NCBI GenBank assembly: GCA_963843685.1
Contig: CAWJLO010000012.1
Span: 14,514-78,513 of the forward strand
DNA: 64,000 bases
Direction: 5' to 3'
DNA from: DASQHL01 sp963843685
GTDB taxonomy: Bacteria > Chloroflexota > Dehalococcoidia > DSTF01 > JACRBR01
Shown: positions 8,866 to 17,579 of the stretch, in pieces
Position numbering within the stretch: position 1 is the first letter of the stretch
How the letters are laid out: every line of letters starts with the position of its first letter
The notes under the pieces: model-generated
Seen by the model: only the letters and a program-made list of their open reading frames with translations
Told to the model about the DNA's origin: nothing
Database searches by the model: none
Position numbers and translations under genes: made by a program

Positions 8866-9027
8866 GGTTTGGGTCCGTTTCCCAAGTTGCGTTATGTCCG
8901 GTAGGCGGCCCGGAGTGGCCGCTCTCGCGCGACGCGGGCATCGGGCGACGGGCGGGCGGAAGGTCCTGGAACATGAGGCGATGGTACGACGGGCCGGGGG
9001 CGATCTCCGAGCGCTTCATGTCGCTCC
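8866..9027. repeat. Dispersed intergenic repeat, copy A
   Basis: This segment aligns with 26462-26609. Shared landmarks are GGGTC (8871), GTTATG exactly 20 bases later (8891), and a conserved block beginning TGGAACATGAGGCGAT (8967) that runs through GTACG, CGGG, GATCTC, AGCG and TGTC. The central part differs by a 15-base length change. No terminal inverted repeats or open frame are visible. Confidence 0.65.
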
Positions 9028-9126
9028 CGGAAGAGGGCGACGAAGTTCTGTTAAGAGTAATGTGCAGATTCGGTCGAGCCGAAGCTGCGTTGATTGACGC
9101 GGGGAATTTATTGTCAACGGAAGTGC

Positions 9127-9155
9127 TTGACAGCCTTATGGGGCGGTGATAGCTT
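9127..9155 (+). promoter_or_regulatory. Sigma-70-like promoter for the Tad pilus operon
   Basis: A perfect -35 TTGACA (9127-9132), 17-base spacer and -10 TAGCTT (9150-9155). The predicted start near 9162 gives a leader of about 450 bases before flp at 9615. Confidence 0.6.
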
Positions 9156-9337
9156 CCGATCACGTCGCTCCTCGCCAGCCAGGGCGAGTCCGGAGGTGGC
9201 ACCGGACGGCCCGAGCTAGACGCTAGATCACAAGAGCATTCGAGTATCCGCGCGGTGGAGGGACCGCGGGGGTTGGCTGGCGTTGTCGCTACGAGGCTCG
9301 CGACCGGTGCGCCAGCTACAAACAACCGCCTCCCGAG

Positions 9338-9359
9338 CCGACCGCAACAGCGCGGTCGG
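9338..9359 (+). terminator. GC-rich hairpin in the flp leader (possible attenuator)
   Basis: CCGACCGC (9338-9345), loop AACAGC, GCGGTCGG (9352-9359): an 8-bp perfect stem followed by TCTTGCGTT. The T tract is weak, so it may be an attenuator or simply a leader structure. Confidence 0.35.
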
Positions 9360-9614
9360 TCTTGCGTTGTATGGAGAGGACGAGCGGGAAGCCGAAGCGA
9401 GCGACACGGCAGCGGCAGACTGCCGGCAGCGCAGCGTACGAGACGCGCGCCAGGGGAGCACCCGCGGACATCAAAGGGCGGGAGAGAGCTTCCCAGCGGT
9501 CGCCGGAACAGGAGGTGGCACGGGACCTTCGTTCGCAACACGGATACAGGAACTCCCCCGTGCGTGGCGGGGTGAACAAGAACACGTCAGGCAATTGAGG
9601 AGGGTTTAGAGACA

Positions 9615-9873
9615 GTGAACAACATCGTTCTTTCGACGTACACGTGGGCGCTGACCCTGCGAGACAGGGCGCCGAACGCGGTCCGCAGCGGGGTGGCAGG
9701 CGATCAGGGCCGAGGACGGACAGGACATCATGGAGTACGCGGTCCTCGTCGGCGGGATCGCCGTCGTGGCGGGTCTGGCGATCCTCGCGTTCATCGGCAC
9801 CGACATGTTCACGAACTTTGCGACCGTGATCCAGGGGTGCATCCAGTTCGATGCGAGCACTTGCCAGCCGTAA
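9615..9873 (+). CDS. flp: Flp-type pilin (one frameshift)
   Basis: Starts at GTG 9615 behind GAGGAGGG (9597-9604). The N-terminus reads MNNIVLSTYTWALTLRDR; removing one G from the GGGG run at about 9690 joins it to RSGWQAIRAEDGQDIMEYAV and a hydrophobic helix (LVGGIAVVAGLAILAFIGT). The GQD-x-x-EY core is the Flp/Tad pilin signature, in which the glutamate after the processing site is followed by Tyr. Corrected length is about 85 residues, in the family range, ending in a short Cys-containing tail. A dedicated prepilin peptidase (TadV/CpaA) is not in the window. The shift lies in a homopolymer, which favours sequencing error. Confidence 0.75.
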
Positions 9874-9939
9874 GGGGCGCAACTCAGGGCGGGGTGCGGG
9901 GGTCGGCCGCACCCCGCCATCGGTCTATCCAAGGCAACC

Positions 9940-10807
9940 ATGAACCTCCGAGGCATCCTCCGACAGCGCGGCCAAGGACTGGTGGAGTTCGCGGTGATCT
10001 TTCCGCTCTTCGCGCTTCTGATCTTCGCGGTTGATCGACGGCGGGTTGCTGATGGGGCGCTACAACCAGACGAACCACGCGGCGACGGTGGGCGCGCGCC
10101 TGGCGCGGTGCAGCAGCGCGAGCGCGCATTGCGGCCGACGCGGTCGCCACGCAGTTGTGGCGGACGCCGCCGACCACGCGGCCGGCGCCGCCGCCGACTA
10201 CGTGCACAGCTGCCCAACTTCGAGCGACGCCGGACCGGACGCCGCCGTGTGCGTGCAGTGGCTCGCGGGTCCGAACGGCGAGGCGCCGGGCGAGATCGGC
10301 TCTCGATCCGAGTGGCGGTGAAGTACAAGTACAACCTGATCACGCCGTTGGTGAACCAGATCAGCGGACTGGAACATCAAGGCGTGCATGGTGGAGCGGC
10401 AGGAGCAGCCGATCAAGAACCTCTCGGCAGCGCTGATCGGCAGCGGCGACAGTTGCGCCGGCGCGGGCGACACAGCCGGGGACGCCGACCATCCCGGTAC
10501 CGACGAACACACCGATCCCGACGAACACGCCGGTGCCGACGAACACGCCGGCATCCGCCGCCGACGAACACGCCGAAGCCGCCGACGGCGACGAACACGC
10601 CGAACGCCGACGCAACACGCCCACCAAGACGGCCGCGCCGACGCGGACGGCCAACGCCGAACGCGACCGCGACAGAACGGGCACGGCGAACCGCGACAGC
10701 GGAGGCGCATAGAACCGCAGACCTCGGTGGCGGCAACAGCGACAGCGGAGCGCCCGTGCCTAGCCGATGTTGCATCATCTTCGCCCTGGTGGCCGGGGTG
10801 CCCATAG
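9940..10807 (+). CDS. TadE-like pseudopilin with Thr/Pro-rich C-terminal tail (several frameshifts)
   Basis: ATG 9940 opens with MNLRGILRQRGQGLVEFAVI then FPLFALLIFAV, the TadE signature of a basic N-terminus, an RGQ-x-x-VEFA motif and one membrane helix. Removing one T near 10031 continues as VIDGGLLMGRYNQTNHAATV. Recognisable later pieces lie in successive frames: RIAADAVATQLW (about 10122), AVCVQWLAGPNGEAPGEIG (about 10240), IRVAVKYKYNLITPLVNQI (about 10305) and MVERQEQPIKN (10388). A Thr/Pro tail (PTIPVPTNTPIPTNTP) starts near 10485. The end is uncertain; the stop at 10805-10807 directly precedes the next start. This is a minor pilin-like component of the Tad system. Confidence 0.65.
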
Positions 10808-12174
10808 GTGAGCACTGTACGTCGACCACCTGGGCAGGCAAGACGAGGCGAGCGGGGGCAGGTGCTGGTGCTGTTCGTGGCGATCTTCACCGTGATCCTG
10901 GCGATGGGGGCGTTCGCGCTGGACCAGGGGCTGGCGTACGGGAAGCACGGGCTGTCGCAGAGCAACGCGGACACGGCGAGCCGGGCGGGCGCGTACGGAT
11001 GCGTGGTCTCGTTGTCGGAGGGCGACCCGTTTCCAACGCCTGCGGCTCGGACGCAGAGGACGCGGCGACCGAGAACGCGAGCGCGAACGACGTGGCCGCG
11101 GCCGATGTGACGCCGGACGGAGACAACGAGTGTCCCGGCGAAGGCAGCAACGACTTCCCGTCGATGACGGTAGAGGTGGACAAGACGTCGCCGAGCCTGT
11201 TCTCGAAGTTCTTGGCCTCGGCGACTTCACGGCGAAGTCGCAGGCCGTCACATGCCTGGGCGCAGTGCAGGAGGTGCGGGATGGCGGCGACTACGAGATG
11301 CTGCCGGCGTGGATGACGTCTGGCGACGCACAAGCGGGGGAGCCACGACCCGAACAAGCAGAACTGCGGCGACCCATCCGGCAGCGGATACCACGTTGCC
11401 GGAGAGGTGTGCACTATCTTCGCGACAGGCTCGACCGGGCATGACCTGGACTCAGCTGGGCTGTTCACGCAGGGATCAGGCAACACGACGTGTGGCGCGA
11501 CGAACGACTCCGGGGTGCTGACGGCGATCAGCAGCGGACTGACGCCATTCACTGCTCAGGTGGGGCAGCGACTACGCAACGAGGGCGTCGAGCGACAACA
11601 GCGTCCTGGACGCGTTCCAGAACCGGCTGCACCGCGCAGCCGACGCGTGCAGCGGCAGCTCACAGTCCGGAGCGCGTTCAACGACACGGCGCAGCCGGTA
11701 GGGGATACCGGGAACGGCGGACCGGACTTCGTCTTCAGCAACAGCGCGAACGGGAGCGCGGACGAGGACTGGACGGTCTACCAGCAACAGGATGCCAGTC
11801 GCCGCGTTTGGTGCTGATACCGCTGGTGGACTCACGGGCAGCAGGCACAAGCGGATCGTCGGGTTCACGGCGGTGTACATCCTGGGGTGTTACCCGGACT
11901 CGGACAAGACCGGTCGACCGAAGCGCGACGACGACGATGAACGACTGCGAACAGCAACGACCGCGGATCCAACGATGATGGGCCGTGCCAGCACTACGAC
12001 AACCACCACCCTCCTCACGACTGCACCGACGACACTCGACACGGAGGTCCGCGTGGGCGTGGTGCGGATGTACATGGCGGGAGACTCCGTCCAGGCGATC
12101 GGGCCGTTCACCCGCGAACGACGAAACGGCTGGACGGCGACATCGGCGCGATGGCGATGCAGACGGTGAAGTAG
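10808..12174 (+). CDS. TadG-like Tad assembly protein (multiple frameshifts)
   Basis: GTG 10808 starts MSTVRRPPGQARRGERGQ followed by VLVLFVAIFTVILAMGAFAL, the TadG-type N-terminal membrane anchor preceded by RGQ. The extracytoplasmic part follows in changing frames: GKHGLSQSNADTASRAGAYG, DVTPDGDNECPGEGSNDFPS (about 11107), GDYEMLPAWMTSGDAQ (about 11287), CTIFATGSTGHDLDSAGLF (about 11408), FVFSNSANGSADEDWTVYQQ (about 11730) and RMYMAGDSVQAIG (about 12066). It ends GAMAMQTVK at 12174, 12 bases before cpaB. Family identity is clear from the N-terminus and position; the rest cannot be translated reliably until the indels are corrected. Confidence 0.6.
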
Positions 12175-12186
12175 GGGAAGAGAGCT

Positions 12187-12990
12187 ATGGCACGAACACT
12201 GGCAGGGGCAGGACCGGAGCGGACGAACCGCCTCATCCTCATCGGCGCGATCGCGCTGGCGGTGGTGGCGGCGGTGCTGGTGTTCGCCAGCCTGAGCAGC
12301 TTCGGCGGGAGCAGCGACACCAACTCCATCGGCGGGACGGTGAGCGTGGTGGTGGCGGCGCAGGACATCAAGGCAGGGACGACGATCACGGGCGACATGC
12401 TGACGACGGCGGTGATCCCGTCGAAGGTGCTGGTCGACGGGGCGGTGACGGACAAGCAGGCGGCGGTGGGGCTGGTGAACCTGTACCCCATCTACAAGAA
12501 CGACCAGGTCAGCGCGCCGAAGCTGGGACAGGGAGACAAGAACTGCGGCTTCCGCTGCGCGATCCCGAACGGGATGGTGGCAGTTTCGGTGCCGATCAGC
12601 GAGACGACAAGCGTGGGCGGGCTGATCCAGCCGGGCGACTACATCGACATCACGGCGGTGTACAACAAGTCGAACGGGGACAACGCGACGGGGCTGCTGC
12701 AGAACGTGCTGGTGCTGGCGGTTGGGCAGAACGCGGCGAAGCCGACGGCGCAGCTGGACTCGAACGGGAACCCTTTGCCGGCGGACAGCGCGGCGGTGGC
12801 GGGGTCGGACAACACGGACCCGAACAACAAGGCGAAGACACTGACGGTGGCCGTGAACCCACAGGACGTGGGGACGCTGGCGCTGGCGACGACACAGGGG
12901 ACGGTCTACCTTTCGTTGCGGCCTCCGGGGGACACGACGATCGTGCCGGCGGCGCCGGATGCGGGGGCGGCGGACGCGCCGACGCCATAG
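12187..12990 (+). CDS. cpaB: CpaB/RcpC-type Flp pilus assembly protein
   Basis: An intact 267-residue protein, the only undamaged Tad-core gene here. It has one N-terminal membrane helix (LILIGAIALAVVAAVLVFASL), then a SAF-like domain (VSVVVAAQDIKAGTTITGDM) and the CpaB/RcpC domain (MVAVSVPISETTSVGGLIQP, GDYIDITAVY, then VNPQDVGTLALATTQGTVYL). CpaB lies in the periplasm or cell envelope and assists secretin or pilus gating; in a monoderm-like Chloroflexota envelope its exact role is uncertain. A ribosome site GGGGAAGAG precedes the start. The Pro/Ala C-terminus is followed by two hairpins. Confidence 0.88.
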   Translation: MARTLAGAGPERTNRLILIGAIALAVVAAVLVFASLSSFGGSSDTNSIGGTVSVVVAAQDIKAGTTITGDMLTTAVIPSKVLVDGAVTDKQAAVGLVNLYPIYKNDQVSAPKLGQGDKNCGFRCAIPNGMVAVSVPISETTSVGGLIQPGDYIDITAVYNKSNGDNATGLLQNVLVLAVGQNAAKPTAQLDSNGNPLPADSAAVAGSDNTDPNNKAKTLTVAVNPQDVGTLALATTQGTVYLSLRPPGDTTIVPAAPDAGAADAPTP

Positions 12991-13074
12991 GGGCAGAGCC
13001 CGAGGGGGCTCAGCCGGCGGGGCAGAGCCCGAGGGGCTCAGCCGGGCGAAATTGACACAGTCGGCGGGGCCGAC
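12990..13074. repeat. Tandem hairpin repeat plus third hairpin between cpaB and cpaE
   Basis: Two near-identical units of about 29 bases (12990-13016 and 13019-13045) each hold GAGCCC/GGGCTC stems (12996-13011 and 13025-13039). A third hairpin, GTCGGC-GGG-GCCGAC, lies at 13060-13074 directly after a TTGACA (13052-13057). They may attenuate or process the pilus transcript; no T tract follows. Confidence 0.5.
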
Positions 13075-13123
13075 ACGTTAGAGACAGAGAGACGGGACTT
13101 ACAGAGCGAAGGCCGGAGGCCGC

Positions 13124-14342
13124 GTGGCGAAGACACCATCAACACTGATCGTCGACACTGACATCCAGGCACGATACGAGGCGAAGCAGGTCGTGAAAGC
13201 GTCCGGGCTGACGTTCGCCGGCGAGTGCGGGTTCGGCATGGAGGCGGTGACGACAGCGGGCGAGCTGAAGCCGGACGCCATCATCGTGGGCGTGACGGAG
13301 CCGATGGAGCGGTCGCTGCAGACGGTGGAATCGCTGCAGAGCCTGCTGCCGGAGACGCCCATCCTCGTGTATTCGGACTCGCAGGGACATCGAGACGATC
13401 CGGAAGGCGATGATGGCGGGGGCGCGGGACTTCCTGTCGCGGCCGATCAAGCCGGAGACGCTGCACGCATCTGTGATCGCGGCGCTGGAGTCCGAGGAGA
13501 AGAAGAAGCTCCGGCAGCTGGGGCAGATCCCGGCGGCGGCGACGGCCGGCACGGTGGTGACCATCTTCGGCGCGAAGGGCGGGATCGGCAAATCGACGAT
13601 CAGCACGAACATCGCGGTGGCGCTGGCGCGGATGGAGCGCTCGTCGGTGTGCGTGGTGGACCTGGACAACGGGTTCGGGGACATCGCGGGGATGCTGGAC
13701 GTGAAGCCGGAGCGGACGATGTTCGACATGATCCGGGACATGGACATGATCGAGCGGGACGACATCTCGCGCTACGTGACGAAGCACGAGCTGACGGACC
13801 TGGACATCCTGGCGGGGCCGACGGTGCTGGAGTGGCGGAAGATCACGCCTGACCAGGTGCGGCGCGTCATCGAGTTCCTGGCGAAGAACTACGACACGAT
13901 CGTGCTGGACACTTCGGGCATGCTGAACGAGCTGGCGGAGATGGCCGTGGAAGTGGCGACGATCGTGCTGTGGGTGACGACGACGGAGTTCGCGAGCGTG
14001 AAGGATTCGCTGGAGGCGATGCGGGCGCTGAAGATGCTCTCGTACTCGCAGGAGCGGGTGCGGATCGTGATGAACGCGATCTCGCCGGACGACGGGGTGC
14101 GGCCGAGCGTGGTGCAGGACGCACTGCAGCGGGACGTGTTCTGGAACATCCCGTACGACAAGAAGGTGCGGCAGGGCACGCACCTGGGCCAGCCGATCGT
14201 GATCACGGCGCCGCAATCGATCGCGGCGAAGAGCCTGGTGGACCTGGCGACGCTGATCCAGGGCGGGCGCCTGGACAAGGGTCCGAAGATCCTGGGGAGC
14301 TTCAAGTGGCGGCCGGGCTCGGCGGCCGTGGCAGAGGGATAG
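13124..14342 (+). CDS. cpaE: CpaE/TadZ-like receiver plus MinD/ParA-type ATPase (one frameshift)
   Basis: GTG 13124 follows GGAGG (13114-13118). The first 90 residues form a receiver-like domain (STLIVDTDIQARYEAKQVVK … PILVYSDSQ). Removing one G from the GGG run near 13383 gives SQDIETIRKAMMAGARDFLS and joins the ATPase domain: deviant Walker A GAKGGIGKST, VCVVDLDNGFGDIAGML, and YDTIVLDTSGML. CpaE/TadZ proteins localise the Tad apparatus at the pole. The corrected length of about 405 residues fits. The gene ends 3 bases before cpaF. Homopolymer location suggests a base-calling error. Confidence 0.82.
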
Positions 14343-14345
14343 GTC

Positions 14346-15687
14346 ATGGCGATCGACATCGTCCGAGAGCGACGCTACGAGCTGGTGACGGACGACGGGG
14401 ACGGCGAGTGGTTCGAGGCCGTCCACCAGATCCACCAGCGGATGCTGCAGGAGATGGACCTGTCATCGGTCGAGCGGCTGGACGCGGCACGTGCGCGCGA
14501 GGCGGTGACCGTGGCGGCGCGGCAGCTGGTGACGCAGTACTTCCCGTCGCTGCTGGGCGACGACCGGGAGCGGGTGATCAAGCGGGTGATCGATGAGGCG
14601 ATCGGCTTCGGGCCGATCGAGCCGCTGCTCGACGACGACACAGTCTCTGAAGTGATGGTGAACGCGCCGGACGAGGTGTTCTTCGAGCGCGACGGGCAGC
14701 TGTTCCTGTCGGCGCTGCAGTTCAAGGACAACGCGCACATCATGCGCGTGGTGGAGCGCATCATCGCGCCGATTGGACGGCGTCATCGACGAGTCGTCGC
14801 CGTTCGTGGACGCGCGGCTGCCGGACGGCTCTCGTGTGAACGTAGTGATCCCGCCGCTGGTGCCGCGGAGTCCGACGATGACGATCCGGAAGTTCCGGCG
14901 CGAGAAGTACAAGATGCCGGACCTTGTGGGGAACGGGACGTTGACGCAGCCGATCGCGGAGTTCCTGCAGGCCTGCGTGAAGCAGCGGCTGAACATCGTG
15001 ATCAGCGGCGGTACCGGCACCGGGAAGACGACGCTGCTGAACGCGCTTTCAGCGTACGTGCCGAACACCGAGCGCATCGTGTCGATCGAGGACCCGATCG
15101 AGATGAAGCTGCAGCAGTCGCACGTGGTGGCGATGGAGGCGCGGCCGCCGAACATCGAGGGGAAGAACGAGATCACGCAGCGGGACCTGGTGCGGAACGC
15201 GCTGCGCATGCGGCCGGACCGGATCATCGTCGGCGAGGTCCGCAGCGCCGAGGCGTTCGACATGCTCCAGGCGATGAACACGGGCCACGAGGGTTCGCTG
15301 ACGACGGTGCACGCGAACTCGCCGCGAGACGCGCTGATCCGCATTGAGAACATGGTGATGATGGCCGGTTTCGACCTGCCAGTGCGGGCGATCCGGGAGC
15401 AGATCGTCTCAGCCGTGCACCTGGTGCTGCAGATCGCGCGGTCATCCGACGGGCGGCGGCGGTTGACGCACATCACGGAGGTGACGGGGCGGGAAGGCGA
15501 CACGATCTCGATGCAGGACATCTTCGTGTTCCGGCAGGAGGGGATCGACGCGAAGGGGCACGTGCTGGGCGGGATGGAGTCGACGGGGATCGTGCCGACA
15601 TTCGCCGAACAGTTCGCGCGCGCGGGGATCAACCTGGCGGACATGGGACTCGGGCTGGAACACGTAGGCGAGCGCAATGGGCGTTGA
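14346..15687 (+). CDS. cpaF: CpaF/TadA secretion ATPase of the Tad pilus (one frameshift)
   Basis: The N-terminal all-helical region and N-domain (IGFGPIEPLLDDDTVSEVMV) are followed, after removal of one T near 14783, by GRRIDESSPFVDARLPDGSR. Then come MTIRKFRREK, Walker A GGTGTGKTT (about 15006), acidic box IEDPIE, Walker B RIIVGEVRSAEAF and His box GHEGSLTTVHA. This is the hexameric motor that powers assembly and often retraction of Flp pili. It overlaps tadB by 11 bases. It is a separate lineage from the ArlI-like ATPase at 3365-5131, so the window carries two secretion ATPases. Confidence 0.88.
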
Positions 15688-16651
15688 GTTGATCGCGGCT
15701 ATTGCGGCCGGTGCTGCCATCATCATGTTCGCGACATACTACGCGCGGCAGACGGCGGTGCGGCCGGCGGACGCCCGGATCAGGCGACTGGCGGTGCGGC
15801 CCACGGCGGTGCGACGCGGCCTCTCGTGGGAGGAGATCCGCAGGCAGGGGCCATCGAGCTTGCCGCTGCTGCGCGAGGCATTGGAGCAGAGCGCCTGGGG
15901 CGAGCGGATGGGGAAGCAGCTGGAGCAGGCCGGGCTGAAGCTGCGCGTCGGAGAGTACGTGCTGATTCGCTTCGCGGCGGCGGTGGTGCCGTTCGCGGTC
16001 GGTGTGGATGCTGCTCGGGGGGACGCTAGGGTTCCTGCTGGGGCTGGTCGTCGGGGGGCGTGGGGTTCCTGCTGCCGGCGATGTGGGTTTCGTCGACGCG
16101 CGGCCGGCGGATGGCGCAGATTACGAAGCAGATGCCCGAGGCGGTGGTCCTGCTGGCGAACTCGCTGACGGGCGGGATTCGCGCTGCAGCACGGCATCGA
16201 CATCGTATCGAAAGAGATGGAGCCGCCGGTCGCCGAGGAGTTCGCGCGGCTGATGGCGGATCTGAACGTCGGCGCGGCGGTGGAGGACGCGATGCAGGGG
16301 TTGCTGGAGCGCGCGGACGTCGAGGAAATGAACCTCATGGTGACCGCGATCCTGATCCAGCGCACCAGCGGCGGCAACCTGGCCGAAATCCTCGAGACGG
16401 TAGGGGAGGCGATGCGAGAGCGGGAGCGGCTGTCGGGCGAGGTCCGGACGATGACGGCGCAGCAGCGCTTCACGGGGACGGTGCTCACGTTCTGGCCGCT
16501 GGGGTTGTTGGGGTTGTTCTGCCTGATCAACTGGCACACGACGTCGTTGTTGTTCACGACGGGGATCGGACTGACGCTGCTGATTATCGGCGGCGTGTTC
16601 CAGTTCCTTGGCTACTACACGATCCGTCGGATCCTGGACATCGACATTTAG
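15677..16651 (+). CDS. tadB: TadB inner-membrane platform protein (three frameshifts)
   Basis: ATG 15677 overlaps the cpaF end. The N-terminal helix (LIAAIAAGAAIIMFATYY) leads to the cytoplasmic region and a second helix near 16002-16060 (LLGGTLGFLLGLVVGG). The conserved T2SSF part is recognisable in successive frames as MAQITKQMPEAVVLLANSLT, then DIVSKEMEPPVAEEFARLM, QRTSGGNLAEILETVGEAM and a C-terminal helical pair (TVLTFWPLGLLGLFCLI, LLIIGGVFQFLGYY). The three shifts (about 16010, 16058 and 16190) all move the frame forward by one base. TadB and TadC form the membrane platform on which the ATPase acts. Confidence 0.75.
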
Positions 16652-16670
16652 AGGCAACTCATGGTCTTCC

Positions 16671-17559
16671 ATGGCATCGATTCTGGTCTTCGCCTGCCGT
16701 GCTGATGTTCGCGTTGTGGTTCACGCGGCGGCAGAACGTCATGCAGGACCGCGTGCGGACGCTGGCGGCGGAGCGCCGAACGGCGGCGCAGCAGGGCGAC
16801 TCGTTCTGGCAACGGGTGATACTGCCGGCGATGCGGGGGATCGGCGGGCGCGTAATGATCGTGATGCCCACCACGCTCGTGAGCCGGGCGAGGAAGTGGC
16901 TGACCATCTCCAACAGCACCATGGGTCTGCCGACGTTCATGTCGCTTGTACTGGTGATGGCGACGGCGCCGGCACTGATCGTGTTCGCGTGGATGTACGC
17001 GGTCAGCGGCGGCTCCATGACGTCGCTCCAGTGGATCTTGGTGCTGCTGGTCGCGGTCGCGGGGATCGTGGGGCCGATGATGGTGTTGCGACGGGCGGCC
17101 AAGAATCGCCAGACGGCGTTCTGGAAGGCGCTGCCCGACAGCCTCGACCTGCTGACGACGTGCGTGGAGGCGGGACTGAGCCTCGACTTCGCCTTTCAGC
17201 GCGTAGCGGCGCGGCAGAAGGGCCCGGTCGGCGAGGAGATCGGCCGCATGCTCCGTGAGAAGGCGCTAGGACAGCCGCGCAAAGAGGCGCTGCAGACGAT
17301 GGCGCAGCGGATCGATTTGCCGGACGTGAACGTGTTCGTGAACTCGGTGATCCAGGCGGAGACGCTCGGCACCAGCATCGGGCAGGTGCTGCGCATCCAG
17401 TCGCGCCAGCTGCGGATCCGTCGGCGGCAGCGCGCGGAGCAGCTCGCGCGGCAGGCTGCGCCGAAGATGGTGTTCCCACTCGTGTTCTTTGTGCTGCCCA
17501 GCCTGTTCATCGTGATCCTGGGGCCGATGATCATCAATGCGGTGCAGCAGCTAGGTTAG
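16671..17559 (+). CDS. tadC: TadC inner-membrane platform protein (frameshift near start)
   Basis: From about 16695 one frame reads through SPAVLMFALWFTRRQNVMQ and a T2SSF domain (FWKALPDSLDLLTTCVEAGL, QAETLGTSIGQVLRIQS) to the C-terminal RRRQRAEQLARQAAPKM and a final membrane helix (VFPLVFFVLPSLFIVILGPM). The start is uncertain: ATG 16671 (MASIL) joins the main frame if one base is removed near 16687; ATG 16661 is an alternative closer to GAGG at 16651. The protein is the second half of the Tad platform and follows tadB by 19 bases. Confidence 0.75.
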
Positions 17560-17579
17560 TCGTTGGGCGGAGGGCTGAC

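Larger units (their letters stand above)
8841..9614. other. Non-coding interval before flp: dispersed repeat, promoter and long leader
   Basis: I find no convincing gene in these 774 bases; short open frames lack ribosome sites and family-like sequence. The interval holds a dispersed repeat copy (8866-9027), a strong sigma-70-like promoter (9127-9155) and a leader of about 450 bases to flp with several GC-rich hairpins, the clearest at 9338-9359. Confidence 0.6.

Noticed and set aside
8841..9149. Possible 102-residue gene before flp
   Set aside because: It overlaps the dispersed repeat, has no ribosome site and no recognisable sequence, and the strong promoter begins within its end.
9162..9614. 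Cyclic-di-GMP riboswitch or T-box in the flp leader
   Set aside because: The conserved AGGGCAAACC/GACGCAAAGC elements of the cyclic-di-GMP-I class and the T-box specifier/antiterminator pattern are not present by eye.
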